Part shown: positions 24,431 through 41,155 of the stretch, in pieces
Position numbering within the stretch: the first letter of the stretch is position 1
Layout: the number at the start of each line of letters is the position of its first letter
Notes under the pieces: generated by a model
Databases searched by the model: none
What the model was told of the DNA's origin: nothing
The model's input: the letters and a program-made list of their open reading frames with translations, nothing else
Assembly (NCBI GenBank): GCA_019843655.1
Contig: JACDQD010000003.1
Coordinates: forward strand, 33,964,224 to 34,028,223
Direction: 5' to 3'
Length of the DNA: 64,000 bases
DNA from: Lethocerus indicus
Lineage: Eukaryota; Arthropoda; Insecta; Hemiptera; Belostomatidae
Position numbers and translations under genes: made by a program

Positions 24431-24740
24431 GGCCGGGGTTAATCCCCGGGGCGCAGATTTATGGGGGCGGGTGGGCTTCCTCCTCCCCGACGCCACCTAT
24501 TTAAAACTCTACACGTCCTCCTCCCTTTACTTGAGCACGTAATCCTACCGGGTTTTATCTCCGAAACTCTCTGTTGTCCTTTTTTACCATACACATTCCT
24601 CGACCGAATAATCCCCTCGTTAATATTCTTTTAGTGTGCTCTCTCTCTCTCTCTCTCTGTTCAATTTCTGCCAGGAGTTACGCCCTCGAAGTTGAGTACT
24701 GTAAACATGCAGCGTTATGAAAACAGTTGTATGTAAGATC
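24431..24740 (+). promoter_or_regulatory. Promoter-like GC-rich segment with TATA-type box
   Basis: A GC-rich patch holds GGGGGCGGGTGGGC (24463-24476), then TATTTAAA (24498-24505), then a pyrimidine-rich segment where transcription might start near 24530. An ATG at 24707 opens nine codons and reaches a good 5' splice donor, ATGTAAGA (GT at 24733). This is the one place that reads like a gene start: promoter, leader, short first coding exon, donor. No further exon is identified and no protein similarity exists, so the call is tentative. Confidence 0.22.
24639..24659. repeat. (CT)n short microsatellite
   Basis: About ten CT units inside the putative leader of the promoter-like segment. Confidence 0.9.
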
Positions 24741-25163
24741 AATTTTTTTATCAGATATAACTAACCGGTTTGAACGGATGAGAGGGAGAAAGAGAGACAG
24801 ATCTACACTAGAGAGGACATTTGCCGAGATTATAATCTAGCCAAGTATTTATCTCAAGATACTTCTCGAAACAGGAAGATAAAAATGCCGTTTAAATTTA
24901 TTGAAATAAAAATATTCTAAGTTTAAGAAATTGTTGAGTGGGATGATTGCTACAAGGTTGGAATATCATCATTCATTTTACGCTCTTTCTTTTTTCCCCT
25001 AACCCAGCTGGATTACTGATCCGGATCATCGTTAGTAGAATAATTATTTATTACTATTGTAATATATTTTCTAAACTAGATGTAATAGATAAATACAGTG
25101 TAGTGCCAGGGCCGACACGATGCTCCATAGAGCCCCATGTAGCTTATAATCTTCTAACATATT

Positions 25164-25610
25164 TTAACTCGTTCGCTACCAACCGTCACATTTATGTGAC
25201 ACGGCTTTTTTTTACCACAACCCAACGTCACACATATGCGACAGATATTTTTGCACAATTTACAAAGGCATGTTTGAACATGTTGAGTATTGAACAAAAT
25301 TGTTAAGTTGTAAAACTGTAAAACTGTATGAAGTCTGTACTCGGTCCGCTCTCGCGGATTAGATTATTTAGAGTCTTTATCACAGTTGAATAGGTCGGTT
25401 TAGCGGGGTTAGTGAAATTAACAGGCAATAAGTTAAGTTTAAAAAGGAAAAGATCGTACAAAATAAAATGAATTTCATATTGATAAATTGTATTTATATT
25501 TCTTTTGGCTTATAATCAATTTCTTCTAATTTAACGTGACACATATATGTGACACGTGGGCTACGTGTTCAGTTTTATCTATAGCAGTGTCAGGACATAT
25601 TTGTGTCGCT
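25164..25610. mobile_element. Candidate piggyBac-like MITE with nested palindromes
   Basis: The left edge is TTAA (25164-25167), the duplicated target of piggyBac elements, followed by CTCGTTCGCTACC. Two GTCACAT..ATGTGAC-type palindromes follow at 25184-25199 and 25226-25242. Two more stand at 25536-25556 and 25587-25608. The inner pair match as inverted copies including their flanks: CCCAACGTCACACATATG on the left, CCCACGTGTCACATATATG on the right-hand minus strand. The right end runs into a (GA)n tract and no right TTAA is seen. No transposase is present. Assignment rests on the TTAA and the symmetry only. Confidence 0.35.
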
Positions 25611-25617
25611 TTTGTGC

Positions 25618-31208
<5,591 letters not shown>

Positions 31209-31224
31209 GCACACACACACACAA
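31209..31224. repeat. (CA)n short microsatellite
   Basis: About eight CA units. Confidence 0.9.
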
Positions 31225-31425
31225 AGCCGACAATCCAATCGCTCTGGTTAGGCAATCACTCAGCTCAATACCTCGAGTAATTAACATTTACATTTTATTC
31301 CCTTTCAATTATATCCTATTGAAATAAATGTTTTCGCAAGATCGAACGGAATGTCAGCAATAATAATTATTTTAAGATTCCTCGAAAATATAAAATGCCG
31401 TCCTTCTATCCGGCTTGATTTAGAT

Positions 31426-31806
31426 CAGGGGTTCCCACCCCTTTGTGAGGGTGCCAGGTAACATTTTAGTATTATAATTATTTACAATAATTTTTTCTTT
31501 TCAGCAGAAGTCACGTCTGTTTCAATATGGCTTTGTGAATTGTAAGTCTGTTTTTATGTCAGTTTCAGTAACTCTCTAAGTAGTCCAAATTAAGGGTTCA
31601 AGTTGATTCTTTCGATTCCTGCTAAGGGCATTAACACGTTACTTATATTCTTAAAGAGATTATTACATTAAAAGCAGGGATTACCGGCATAGATATGAGG
31701 CTAAAAGAACTTTGTATTTCTTTTTTTTTGTAGAGACCGATTTCACTCAAACCCTGCTGAGAGGGGTGCCGCAGGGCATATTAGAATTATTTTGGGGTGC
31801 AGGAAC
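31426..31806. mobile_element. Possible hAT-like non-autonomous remnant
   Basis: The left side starts CAGGGGTTCCCACCCCTTT, close to the CAGNGGTTCCCAACCTTTT termini common in hAT-type short elements, then GAGGGTGCCAGG. Near 31760-31806 a related segment reads GAGGGGTGCCGCAGGGCATA and TTTTGGGGTGCAGGAACC. I cannot find a clean matching right terminus or an 8-bp target duplication, so boundaries and class are uncertain. Confidence 0.3.
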
Positions 31807-33066
31807 CAACTCACTCGAACAACACGAATAATTGACGACAATTTTCTATTTTCTATTTGAACGGTCCTATCGAAAAATAAAAACGAAACCTGTCCAATTA
31901 CGGATAATAAATGTCTACCGAAAATTCACAAGGTGGCGATGTATATTAGAGAAAAAAGGAAGAAAAATGAAGCCAGATGTAAAGTTTTATTGGGCCATCT
32001 TAAAGGGATGGGACCGGTTCGGCTGTTCCACGGACCCCCATATCGGGTACGAACCTTTTTTTCAATGGTTTCTAACTGTCAGGACTCTTGTTAGGCCCTA
32101 ACGAGGTACTACCACCCCCGGAACTACTCAATGGCCGCGGTTTCTCTCGACAAATTCGATTCGTCTGACGGGGGGGGAGCCGCAAAATTCAATTGGCATC
32201 GTATTATTATGTAAGTTAAATTTGATCCCGCTTATAAAAAGACGGCGCCAGCGTAAGGGCACGCGTTTTTTTCAGACACAAAATTTTAGTTCTTGAACTA
32301 TTTCAAAATTCAATTCAACATCCTCGAAATAAGAAAATTGCATTTTGGATTAGGCTTGTCAAATACTTTTAGAGACATACAATTCTTAACATGTTATTAA
32401 GCACCATACACTTAATAAAATCAGTACCATAAGATAGAAAACCGACTTTGTTTTGTATTTTAAATATTTTCCCCAATACAACAATAATTACATAATTATT
32501 TTTCCACACATTTTTACACATATTTATTCCAATATATTATTATATTGGTTAAGATACCTGTTGGGTGTTAACTGTGTCCCCTGACATGCGTGAGGATGAT
32601 ATTTTTCGAATATAATAACGCATATGTAAAAAAAAAACTAAATAAATAAAATATAAAAATTGCGATTAAACAACTGTCCAATACTCTCGCACTTATGATT
32701 TATTTCATTTTAACAGTTTAGTTATTTGCAATGGAGTTACGTTATCAATGCGTAAATAACGGCGAGGTTTCATTCGCGAAGTTTTAATAAGTATTAATTA
32801 TTTTGTGCGCCAACAAAAGCGGCCGTGTCCTCACTGAGTCAATACATAAATACATTGGAGAGACCATATAATTCGTTTTGTGGGATTGAAATACACGCGG
32901 TAGGGGGGGAAAAGGCCATTGTTGGTAAAAGTTCTGGGTTTCGGAATCCTACTGGAGGCGGTGGGCGGTAGGAACAATGCAACTATGTGGGGACTGGACC
33001 AACGATAAGCCCGTTGAGTTTCCCTCAATGTAAATCCCCTCGAAAAGGTCTCTCAACTTCTTCTAA
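31807..33066. other. No gene seen
   Basis: Nothing recognised. CCAATATA/TATATTGG near 32531-32550 is a low-complexity hairpin. Confidence 0.55.
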
Positions 33067-33138
33067 ATGTACGTTTCAATACCTATCTTATTTGCAGACG
33101 ATATTACTGGCCAATTGCAACTAATTGTAAAGTTTTAA
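33067..33138 (+). pseudogene. Possible trace of a reverse transcriptase FADD box
   Basis: In one frame ATG at 33067 reads into IPILFADDIT, resembling the catalytic box of LINE reverse transcriptases, where Ile-Pro a few residues ahead of LFADD is common in jockey-type elements. The frame ends at a TAA at 33136. Upstream, RKGLSTS in another frame is a weak echo of the preceding QGS...P motif. The match is short and could be chance. Confidence 0.25.
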
Positions 33139-34841
33139 AAGAAATTTCCAAAAATTCGGAAAACATAACAAAAAAGAACATGCCAGACTGACAGTGATAT
33201 TTCTTTGACAGTTTTACCACCCAATGATGTCTATTGCCCATTGTCATTTCATGTCTATTGTTTAGTGACTTATTAGTCACTAAAGGATATATTGAAATTT
33301 CAATTCATATTCAATAAAATTAGAGGAAAATTCGAATTCAAGGACCGCCCTAACTGTGGAGTTATGTCGGACGTATCTGGCTGTCATTTAGTCATTTCTG
33401 TTAAATATGATTATTTATGTTTATTATATATTATTAATGTTTATGTTAATGAAATAATTTATTTTTAATATATCATTTAATGAGGTGAGGTATGAGGAAA
33501 GAGTGAAGGAAACCTCCGAATCCCGTAGGGTGTTTGGGGGGAGGGGAGGGATGAAAAGAAACCCCAAAGGTCCAGAAATTTCAAATCCGGAGTGAAAACT
33601 CCTCCCTGTAAAGTTCCTTACTATTAGTGCATTGGAGTTCGAACAATGGCGATCAACTGCACATCGGTTGGAATGGAACAATTCCATATTCGAAAAATAG
33701 GCTGTAATTAACGTCAATAAAACGAGGTGAAACTGAAAAAGTTTTCGATTGAGTCGGAAGTCCATCGGAAACAGTTGCCGTTGGAATTTGGCAGCAGCCC
33801 GGGGCTGTGACAGCGTTTCGCCCGGTTCAGTCCCGCGATAATTAAACCTGTATGCGAAACTTCAGTCGTTAATACATTTAGAAGTCCAGCGGTGTAAAGT
33901 TGTTAATGCGAAATTATTTCCCATTTAATTCGAAAACCGAAAACCGGAACCGCACCCAGGCATGGGTAGGTAGCGACAAACTTTAAATTTGAGGTTTCGC
34001 ATAAAACCTACATTTAAAACACGGAATAGAATTTTATAATAGACCGAACGAAAGTTGATGTATATCCATGTAATGCGGAGTAAATCATTACTCATTACAT
34101 CATTACATTATGGTTGTAATATGATACCTAGATGTAGTCAAACAAGTTACTCTTTTACCAATCATCCAGTATACTAAAGTGTCATCGTTTCACTGAACTA
34201 ATGCCGCTGTGATTTTTATTTTAGCCCAATAATATTAAATCAACATCATTCTAATGCCTAATCATTTTAAGTAACTGATTACTAAATTAATAGTACAAAA
34301 TATTTTCAGCCGAAAATTATGTTAGTTGATGACGTTTAAAGAAGTAAATAACAGTTTTTAACCTACATTTATTCCGGCCACTTATTCCCGTCCAGGCTCG
34401 GATTCAATTTATCATTCTAATTCCAAAGAAAACCCCAGTCTGAGCCCCAGTGAGTAAATTATCCTTGAGGCTTTAATGGAGGACCAGGAATCCTGAGCCG
34501 GTGCAGAGATATTTTTCCCATCTGTTCAGAGTACTATATTCCAAAATGTGTAATACTTTATAGTGTTCTCCAACTGTAGTCTCTCTATCATAAAAGCGAA
34601 AAACTCGTAAAAAATCGTCCGATCTTTGATAATATAACGCCACGTGACAATTTATAATTTTGCATATTTATACGTGTGTAATTAAATTTTAGCTTTCACA
34701 TAATTTTATGGTATTAGTGGCTAGTCTCCATATTCATATTGGAGAGTTATCATAAGACTGTCAATATCGGTCATCTACAAGTGTTGTTTTAGACTTATAG
34801 TCAATTCCTTGGGTATTAAACCATATGTATATATACATAAG

Positions 34842-34842
<1 letters not shown>
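33139..34842. other. No gene seen
   Basis: No gene recognised. There is a TTTAGTGAC/GTCACTAAA palindrome with 6-bp spacer near 33260-33283, and a short direct repeat of GTCTATTG near 33228-33259. The 113-codon minus frame at 33424-33765 is unmatched. Confidence 0.55.

Positions 34843-34884
<42 letters not shown>
34843..34884. repeat. (TA)n microsatellite
   Basis: About 21 TA units without interruption. Confidence 0.95.
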
Positions 34885-34886
<2 letters not shown>

Positions 34887-36324
34887 TTGTTGCTCTCAAT
34901 CCACTACAGGACCCACTTCAACCCATATCCATATTCTTTTTTTATTTTCTTGTAATTTAAATCTGAACACTTTTAGTCGTTTTAGAACGACACTCCGAAT
35001 GTTACTTCCGTTTAAAATGGGAAACCGAGGCCGTAAAGTTACTTACGTGCAACCTGCGCCTACCCCTCCCTCAACCCCCCCCACCCCCGCCAACACCGAG
35101 AACACTTAAAGAACGATCTGCCAGTAAAAGTCCGACCGTTAATTCCGCGCTTCAATTATTCCGCGGCCAATTACGCCCAAACAGTTACAGTCGAGTCGCT
35201 TCCGTTGTTCCGCAGAGCTCGGATCATTTGCCTTTTGCGCAATTTCCGCCAATATTGCGACATCGGCCTTATTTCATTTAATTCTCGCCATTTCCGAGAG
35301 TTCTGTCCTGAATACTGCCCCCGGTGGTGATCGGTTCATCGACCTTTCGATAAGAAACGAATTGTTCCTCCTAATCTTGGGCTCATTGCCGCCGTTTCGT
35401 CTTCTTCCTGAGAATCTTCCTGAGAGTCCACCAAGGGCGGAGGGAAACTGAGCATTGTCTCGTGGCCGGACGTTAAAATTACGGCGAATTTTAACGTCAA
35501 ATCCCGATTTGATATTTGCCAACTGATCGGAGTAGTTATTCAGCGCACCACCAAAGGACTTTGATCGGGACGATCATACCGAATGAATTTCGCAAAAAAA
35601 TATACCAATCGTTGTGTATGTTTTCATGTATAACACTGTACTTATTTAAATATCCGCATATAAAATATAAATGCGGATCAATTGGAACAATAACTGACTC
35701 CTCGAACATTCCATTGTATTTTATAGTACGGAGCGTCGCATTCTGTCGCATCGTCGTATCGGTAAATATTTCGGCTTTCTAATTGTGAATGCACTTAATT
35801 ACATTTTATGATTAGATAACGGTTACTTCCGACTCCTTGGCAGGATCGGCTCGACTTTTAAACGACTTGTTCGCAAAACTCTTATATATATTAGTGAAGC
35901 CGGTTGAATGAATTTCATCTCAAAAGGATTCCGGGACTAATTTGGCGGGCCGGGAGTAAAACGCCGGTTTTAACTGAATTGGCAAAGCGTTTAATTGGTT
36001 GAATTTCCTGAAGGGGCGAGGGGTGAGTGGGGGTGGGGGCAATGGGGTGGGTGGGGGCGGGGTTGTTCGAACGAACATTACACAACGTATTTCCATTCAT
36101 GCCCGGCGTCCATTCATGCCGCCGAGGGTTGGTCCTGTCACGTAAACGGGCTAATTCACAAACCACAGCGCCGACTTCAACGTTAAATAACTTCTGTATA
36201 GTCAAGTGATTTATCCGAATAATGGGGCAATACACGGTGACCGGTCTCAAGGTCAGTGTATACCCACTTACGATTACGGAGAATTTTTAAAAGTAGGACA
36301 TAACATATTCCCGCACCTCCGATC
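34885..36324. other. No gene seen
   Basis: Nothing recognised. ATCCGCAT/ATGCGGAT near 35653-35679 forms an 8-bp hairpin. A G-rich patch at 36017-36064 gives low-complexity GWGW frames. Confidence 0.55.
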
Positions 36325-36432
36325 TACATCTTCAGTAGCATTCAGCCGGTAAATCAGTGGGTTGTAATGCGAGTTTCAGAGCGAACTACCCCGTCACTAA
36401 TTTACCGGAGGAATGCTACTGAAGATCATGTA
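36325..36432. repeat. Imperfect inverted repeat with hammerhead-like arm motif
   Basis: The left arm (36325-36359) and right arm (36395-36432) pair over about 35 bp with two small gaps. Shared words are TACAT, CTTCAGTAGCATTC, CCGGTAAAT and AGTG, as complements. The right arm reads GCTACTGAAGATCATGTATC and then GAAA, echoing the CTACTGAAGAT...GAAA core of the fold-back family at 48.7-62.4 kb. It may be a remote member of that family. Confidence 0.6.
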
Positions 36433-37169
36433 TCGAAATTTGTCACAGGTCCAAGTTCTTTTACATTTCTGGGCTAGAACCGTTTCAGAAATACTAAACA
36501 TTAAGTGTCGATTTTTTAATATTTTTGATGGATGTTCACTTTAAATGTTCGTTGTAAATTGGAATGCCAAATGACCGAATACCCAAATTCGCGCGTATGA
36601 AACGCATTCACTAATGTCCCAATAATCCGTTGCGGTCCATGTGTACGATCCTTCAATATCATCGCACATATGATTTTATGATTCTTCTGTTTGCATAACT
36701 GATAGTGCTGGCAGACCGACCGTTTCAATCCAGCCAAAGCAGATCCAACTTAGACTTCGTCCGGCCTAAATCCATTGAAAATCCACTTACTAAATAAATT
36801 ATCGCGGGTAAAAATTCGGGGGGGGGGGGGAACAGCCCCAGTTAATTCCGACAGTCGATCCAACCGATGCGGGGAGTTAAAACAATTTTCTCAAGGCGTA
36901 ACGATTTCCCAATAAATCAGCGTTGATAATCAGCGCCAACATTTCGCCGGCAAATCGCACTTGAGTTCTGTTGCATTTAATTGTCGCCATAACTTACACT
37001 GGTTATACCGCTGGTTATAGCACCAATTTATCCGTTGCTCGGTGGGGCGCGCCATATTTCTCTCTCCTTTAAAAAAAAAAATCTCTCACCCCCTCACCCC
37101 TCGACGGAATTTTTTTGTGTTTCGGAACGGAAAACGTTCGGAAAAACGTTCGTCCATTTGTTTGGCGTC
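36433..37169. other. No gene seen
   Basis: Nothing recognised. There is a run of 13 G at 36818-36830. Confidence 0.55.
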
Positions 37170-37188
37170 GGGGGGGGGGGGGGGGGGG
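37170..37188 (+). repeat. Poly(G) tract, 19 bases
   Basis: The longest of at least ten G or C runs of nine or more in the window. It gives poly-Gly artefacts in incidental frames. Confidence 0.97.
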
Positions 37189-37478
37189 CAACACGAACAG
37201 TCGTATCTTGCTTCGGCGAGAGTGTTCCGGGCAAGTTGTCATCTGCAATCCGCCTTCAAAATCAACGTCGAATATATATTGCCTTGTAAGGGCGTTCCAC
37301 CGTTATAAAAACACATTCAGTAACTTTAAATAAAGCAGGGGCAGAAGGGGTAGAAAGGGGGATGAAATGAGAGAACGGCATATCTCTTTTTTTCCAATTG
37401 TTTTCTAGTGGTACAGTTTCTCCATTATATGAACGCTTGTATTCAGCAGGTTTCAACATGTCAATAACTCATTAGCCG

Positions 37479-37544
<66 letters not shown>

Positions 37545-37550
37545 ATATAT
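37479..37550. repeat. (TA)n(TG)n compound microsatellite
   Basis: TA units with one interruption, then seven TG units, then TA again. Confidence 0.95.
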
Positions 37551-37770
37551 TGCCAACACAAATTACTAGGATACTAACAACTTTCAATAAAGTGCAATAA
37601 ATAGAATACAATACAGACACAATACATTACGCGCCTGACATTACGATGCGCATTGGGAGGTAGCCGTTTGGTTTATTAATGACTGCAATGTATTTTTGGC
37701 AGCATGTATTTGTAATTTGTAAAATTCATAAATATTTAATCGGTGTTCAAGGAGCCATTCTCGAGTTGGC

Positions 37771-37838
37771 GGGCGCACCGTGATACTAAGCCCTTATGTC
37801 CTGTTAAGTATTGCAGGTTTGCCGCCGCCGGCGCCGTC
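37771..37838 (+). repeat. Tiny repeat R5, copy 1 (degenerate ends)
   Basis: GGCGCACCGTGATACTAAGCCC at its left and TTTGCCGCCGCC then GGCGCCGT at its right match the intact copy at 52108-52185, whose 13-bp terminal inverted repeat is perfect. Here the outer bases have drifted. About 68 bp. Confidence 0.55.
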
Positions 37839-40189
37839 CCAGTTTAATATTACTGTTCTTGCGAAGGGTGCACAAAGACGTTTTTTTTTGTCTCGAAAGA
37901 AAAGGGCATTTAAATAAGGATATTCTATTTTTATAGTCATAACGACCAATACAAACATCGAAAATGGGCAAATTACGTGAGGCGTGGTACAAATATTAAA
38001 AAAATGTCTTTTCGCCTGTTTCCCTGAAACTAACAAGTGTTCTTAGTTCTACCGAAAAATGCGGCGTTTTTTAATTGTAAACATTTTTTTCCTATATTTA
38101 TAAAGCGCAAACGGACATACGGGAAACAACTGTGTCAGGATTCGTCGAATTACTCTGTACTGTCAAACACGCACGGACATCAAGAAATTCCCAGTTATTT
38201 GTTCAGAAAATTCTATCAGTAGGAACATATTATCCCCCCCCCCTTCCCGGCGATAGTACTGTGATATTTATTTAAAGCCGGATTCATCCGGTTTGGAGGA
38301 ATCGAAAACGTGTCTATTTATTCCGGGGTGGGCCTTCGATACCCTCATATCTTGTAGGGAGCAGTGTTTTGGTAGAATTGTCATCGCGGGCAACATGTGT
38401 GCGCTCCGCCAGCCCCCCATTTTACCATTGTTCGGAGATTATCCGCCTAAGCTTCCGTTTCTGGGCCGGCTCCTCTGTATATAATAACCTGTTTCCATTT
38501 ACCGAACCCCCCCCCCGAACGACCGACGCACCCGCCCAATTCCCCGGCCAATGAAACGATAATTTGGATTAGGATTAGTCTCGAAAATAAGTTTGCCCGG
38601 AACGAAAATAGCAATGTCATAACACTTTAGGAAAAGGTTTACCACAACAAATGTCATGGGACTTTCACCAATATTTGCCCCCCTTGATTACCTCAGTTCC
38701 ATACGACCATATTGTATTTATATTAACAGTTGATACCGATTTCGTGTTAAAAAATGTACACACGATTTGAGGCACTCCTCAGACAATTATTAACGGATGG
38801 TACTTAACAACTTATTGTTACGATTTAGGGCCATTTCTAATATATACCTTCGTCATTACAATGGGATAATTATAGGTTGGTAATTATTAGTTTCTTTGGA
38901 GTGTAAAATATTTCTATTGTTGTCAACAGAAGATTCTGTATTTCACAACAACAAATTTTGTAAATATACAAAGTATATTCGGATTTTAAGTATTTCCATT
39001 GTTCTTACGTTGATAAAACTCATGTATAATGTTTTATGAGGTAAAATCACAGTTAAGACACCCTTCCTAATAAACTGGCAATCGGCCTTTTATAAATACT
39101 AAATTTAAATTTCTATTACCATTCTGATCTGCATTATTTTAATGTTAAGGAAGTTTTTCATAAATTATTTCAACTCTAATACGCGTTCAATTAACGGCAC
39201 ATACAAATGATATTAATGACAATAAATATGACATACGGAACAAATAGCTTATTTTTGGTGAACGTAAGTTAGAGGGTAAAGTTAGATCAGTTTGGTTTCA
39301 GTATACTTTTCTTCTGTTTAAGCCGAAACCGCAGAATTGGGGTGTTTCGGTTCCGACGGCGGTTTCAGTTCATGGAATAAACTTTATTCGCGGAACATCG
39401 CCGTAAATGATCGCGTTGATCTAAAACGTTATAAAAAATTATAGCCAATGTTCTGAAAATCAGACTGTGAAAGAAAATTAAGTTAAAAGTGGGTATAAAA
39501 GAGAATAGGCAGTTAAACAGGGTCGGATTAAAATTTGGCGACCCAGTTAAGTAGACCTCTTCTACGTTTTTACGACTTTTATACATGTTTACGATATCAT
39601 ATACATATATGTATATACATATATATAGATCTTTTTCTTCCGGCTTCCCATAAAATAAACCTAGAAAAGGACACGGCGCAATCCCCGCGGTAGAAAAAAA
39701 CTGCCCGGTTTATTATCAGAAATCCGGTCTTTAAATCCGTTTTAATCTAGGTAGGTTTAAAAAAAAAAAAAGACAACGTCTCATTGTGGGATTTAAACGG
39801 ATTTCCAGTGAATTTATGATCGGTGTTAAAATTATTACCACTTCAGTATTGCAGTTCGGCCTATGGCAAGGAAATGCGTCGAAATGTTGTTTATGTTTAC
39901 GATCGATAATCCACAGTGTCTCGTAATCAGTTCGAGTACTTATAATAAATTAGAGCATGACGCAGAGCTAAATCAAACAGCACTCAACTTGAGTTTCGCC
40001 TCTTTTGGTGTGAAAAAAAAACCAACCAATGCGTAAACCGACTGAATTTAAACCGTCGTCAATCTTTAACAGATTTCTCGTCTCTTTTTTTTTTTTTACA
40101 ATCAACTACAAATGTGTTACGTGTGAAAATGTTGAATGTATTGTACTGGCGTTAATGTCTCGATAAACGAAACCACCCATTGGTGGCAC
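37839..40189. other. No gene seen
   Basis: Nothing recognised. A run of ten C lies at 38234-38243. Confidence 0.55.
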
Positions 40190-40593
40190 TTTTGGCGGCA
40201 CGTGAACAAGTAATTACGGTCGCATACCAAGTTGACCTCTAGGACTGGGGCGTTTAAGCGTTTAAGTTGGATAATGGTTGGGTGAAAGAGGAGAGAGTCC
40301 GAACGAGCAAATCTGGATGAGGAGAAAGCCGGGAAAGGAACTTGAGGACCAGGGAATTTCGGGACCTCGTCATCTGTTGGTATGTTGAGGTCGTGGTGAA
40401 TTGTTCGGTCAGGAACATAACGCAGGGAGCATTGACGATAGCACTTCATTCAGGCCTTTAGATTGGAATATCTGGATGCGAGCGATGGTTTTTAGACAGG
40501 TTTTGTATATTTTAAGTTTGTTGCCTAATGTTAATTTCAAATTCCTTTTCGATAATAGTCTTATTAATCCATATTTTCTGTTTTCAGTCGAGT
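40190..40593 (-). pseudogene. Jockey-clade LINE, 3' end of reverse transcriptase ORF, decayed
   Basis: Read on the minus strand from about 40593 downward, one frame gives YGLIRLLSKRNLKLTLGNKL followed by KIYKTCLKTI and RIQIFQSK. This is the order seen in the C-terminal part of jockey-type ORF2 (LLSRRSKLSL.NKLLIYKT, then FQNK.LR). Just after, in a shifted frame, comes YVPDRTIHHDLNIPTDDEV, matching the family's WYVRN..IH.DL.IPT..E segment. LKR then follows near 40255, where RRLKR..P is usual. The remnant lacks the catalytic domain and has at least one frameshift and a gap between KT(I) and RIQ where TYG..WG should lie. It is an old 5'-truncated insertion, not a functional gene. Confidence 0.85.
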
Positions 40594-41155
40594 AAAGGAA
40601 ATTTCCTTGTTAGTTGTATAATCTTTAAGAGAAATAATATTTTTTCCAGTCAAACAACTTTTTAATATTTAAAAAAAGTTAATCGCGGTTTTAAACAAAC
40701 TTATGACTCTTTAGTAACTTGAGCTCAACTCGTAGTGTGATTACAGTAATTTAATCAGCAGAAAGCCAACTTTTAGCGAATGGAGTACAGGTCGAGTAAA
40801 ACATCGAGAGTTGCACGTCAAAAGAAGTCAACGTTATTTATGAATTTCGCGGTCCCGAATTTCTGATTCTGGCTTCGTGTTCCAAACACAGAAACCAACT
40901 TCCTGTCGGGTCGGTTGGGGGTGAACCCAAAAACCAAAAACACGATCCATCCTCACGCCCGTCTGCAGTTTATTAGGACGCGTGCTGCGAATCTCTAATA
41001 AACCGGCAAAACACGGACAATTCTGAAATTACTACAATCTGTAAACGAACTACACTTCCTTCGGTGCGCCCAACAATATTGTTCAAGGCTAGTTTCAGAC
41101 AGTAATTAAAACGCTATAGTTGGGTTAGGTAAATTTCAACTTCTACCCCAATATA
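40594..41155. other. No gene seen
   Basis: Upstream on the LINE's strand I find no further recognisable reverse transcriptase sequence, which fits 5' truncation. Confidence 0.5.
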
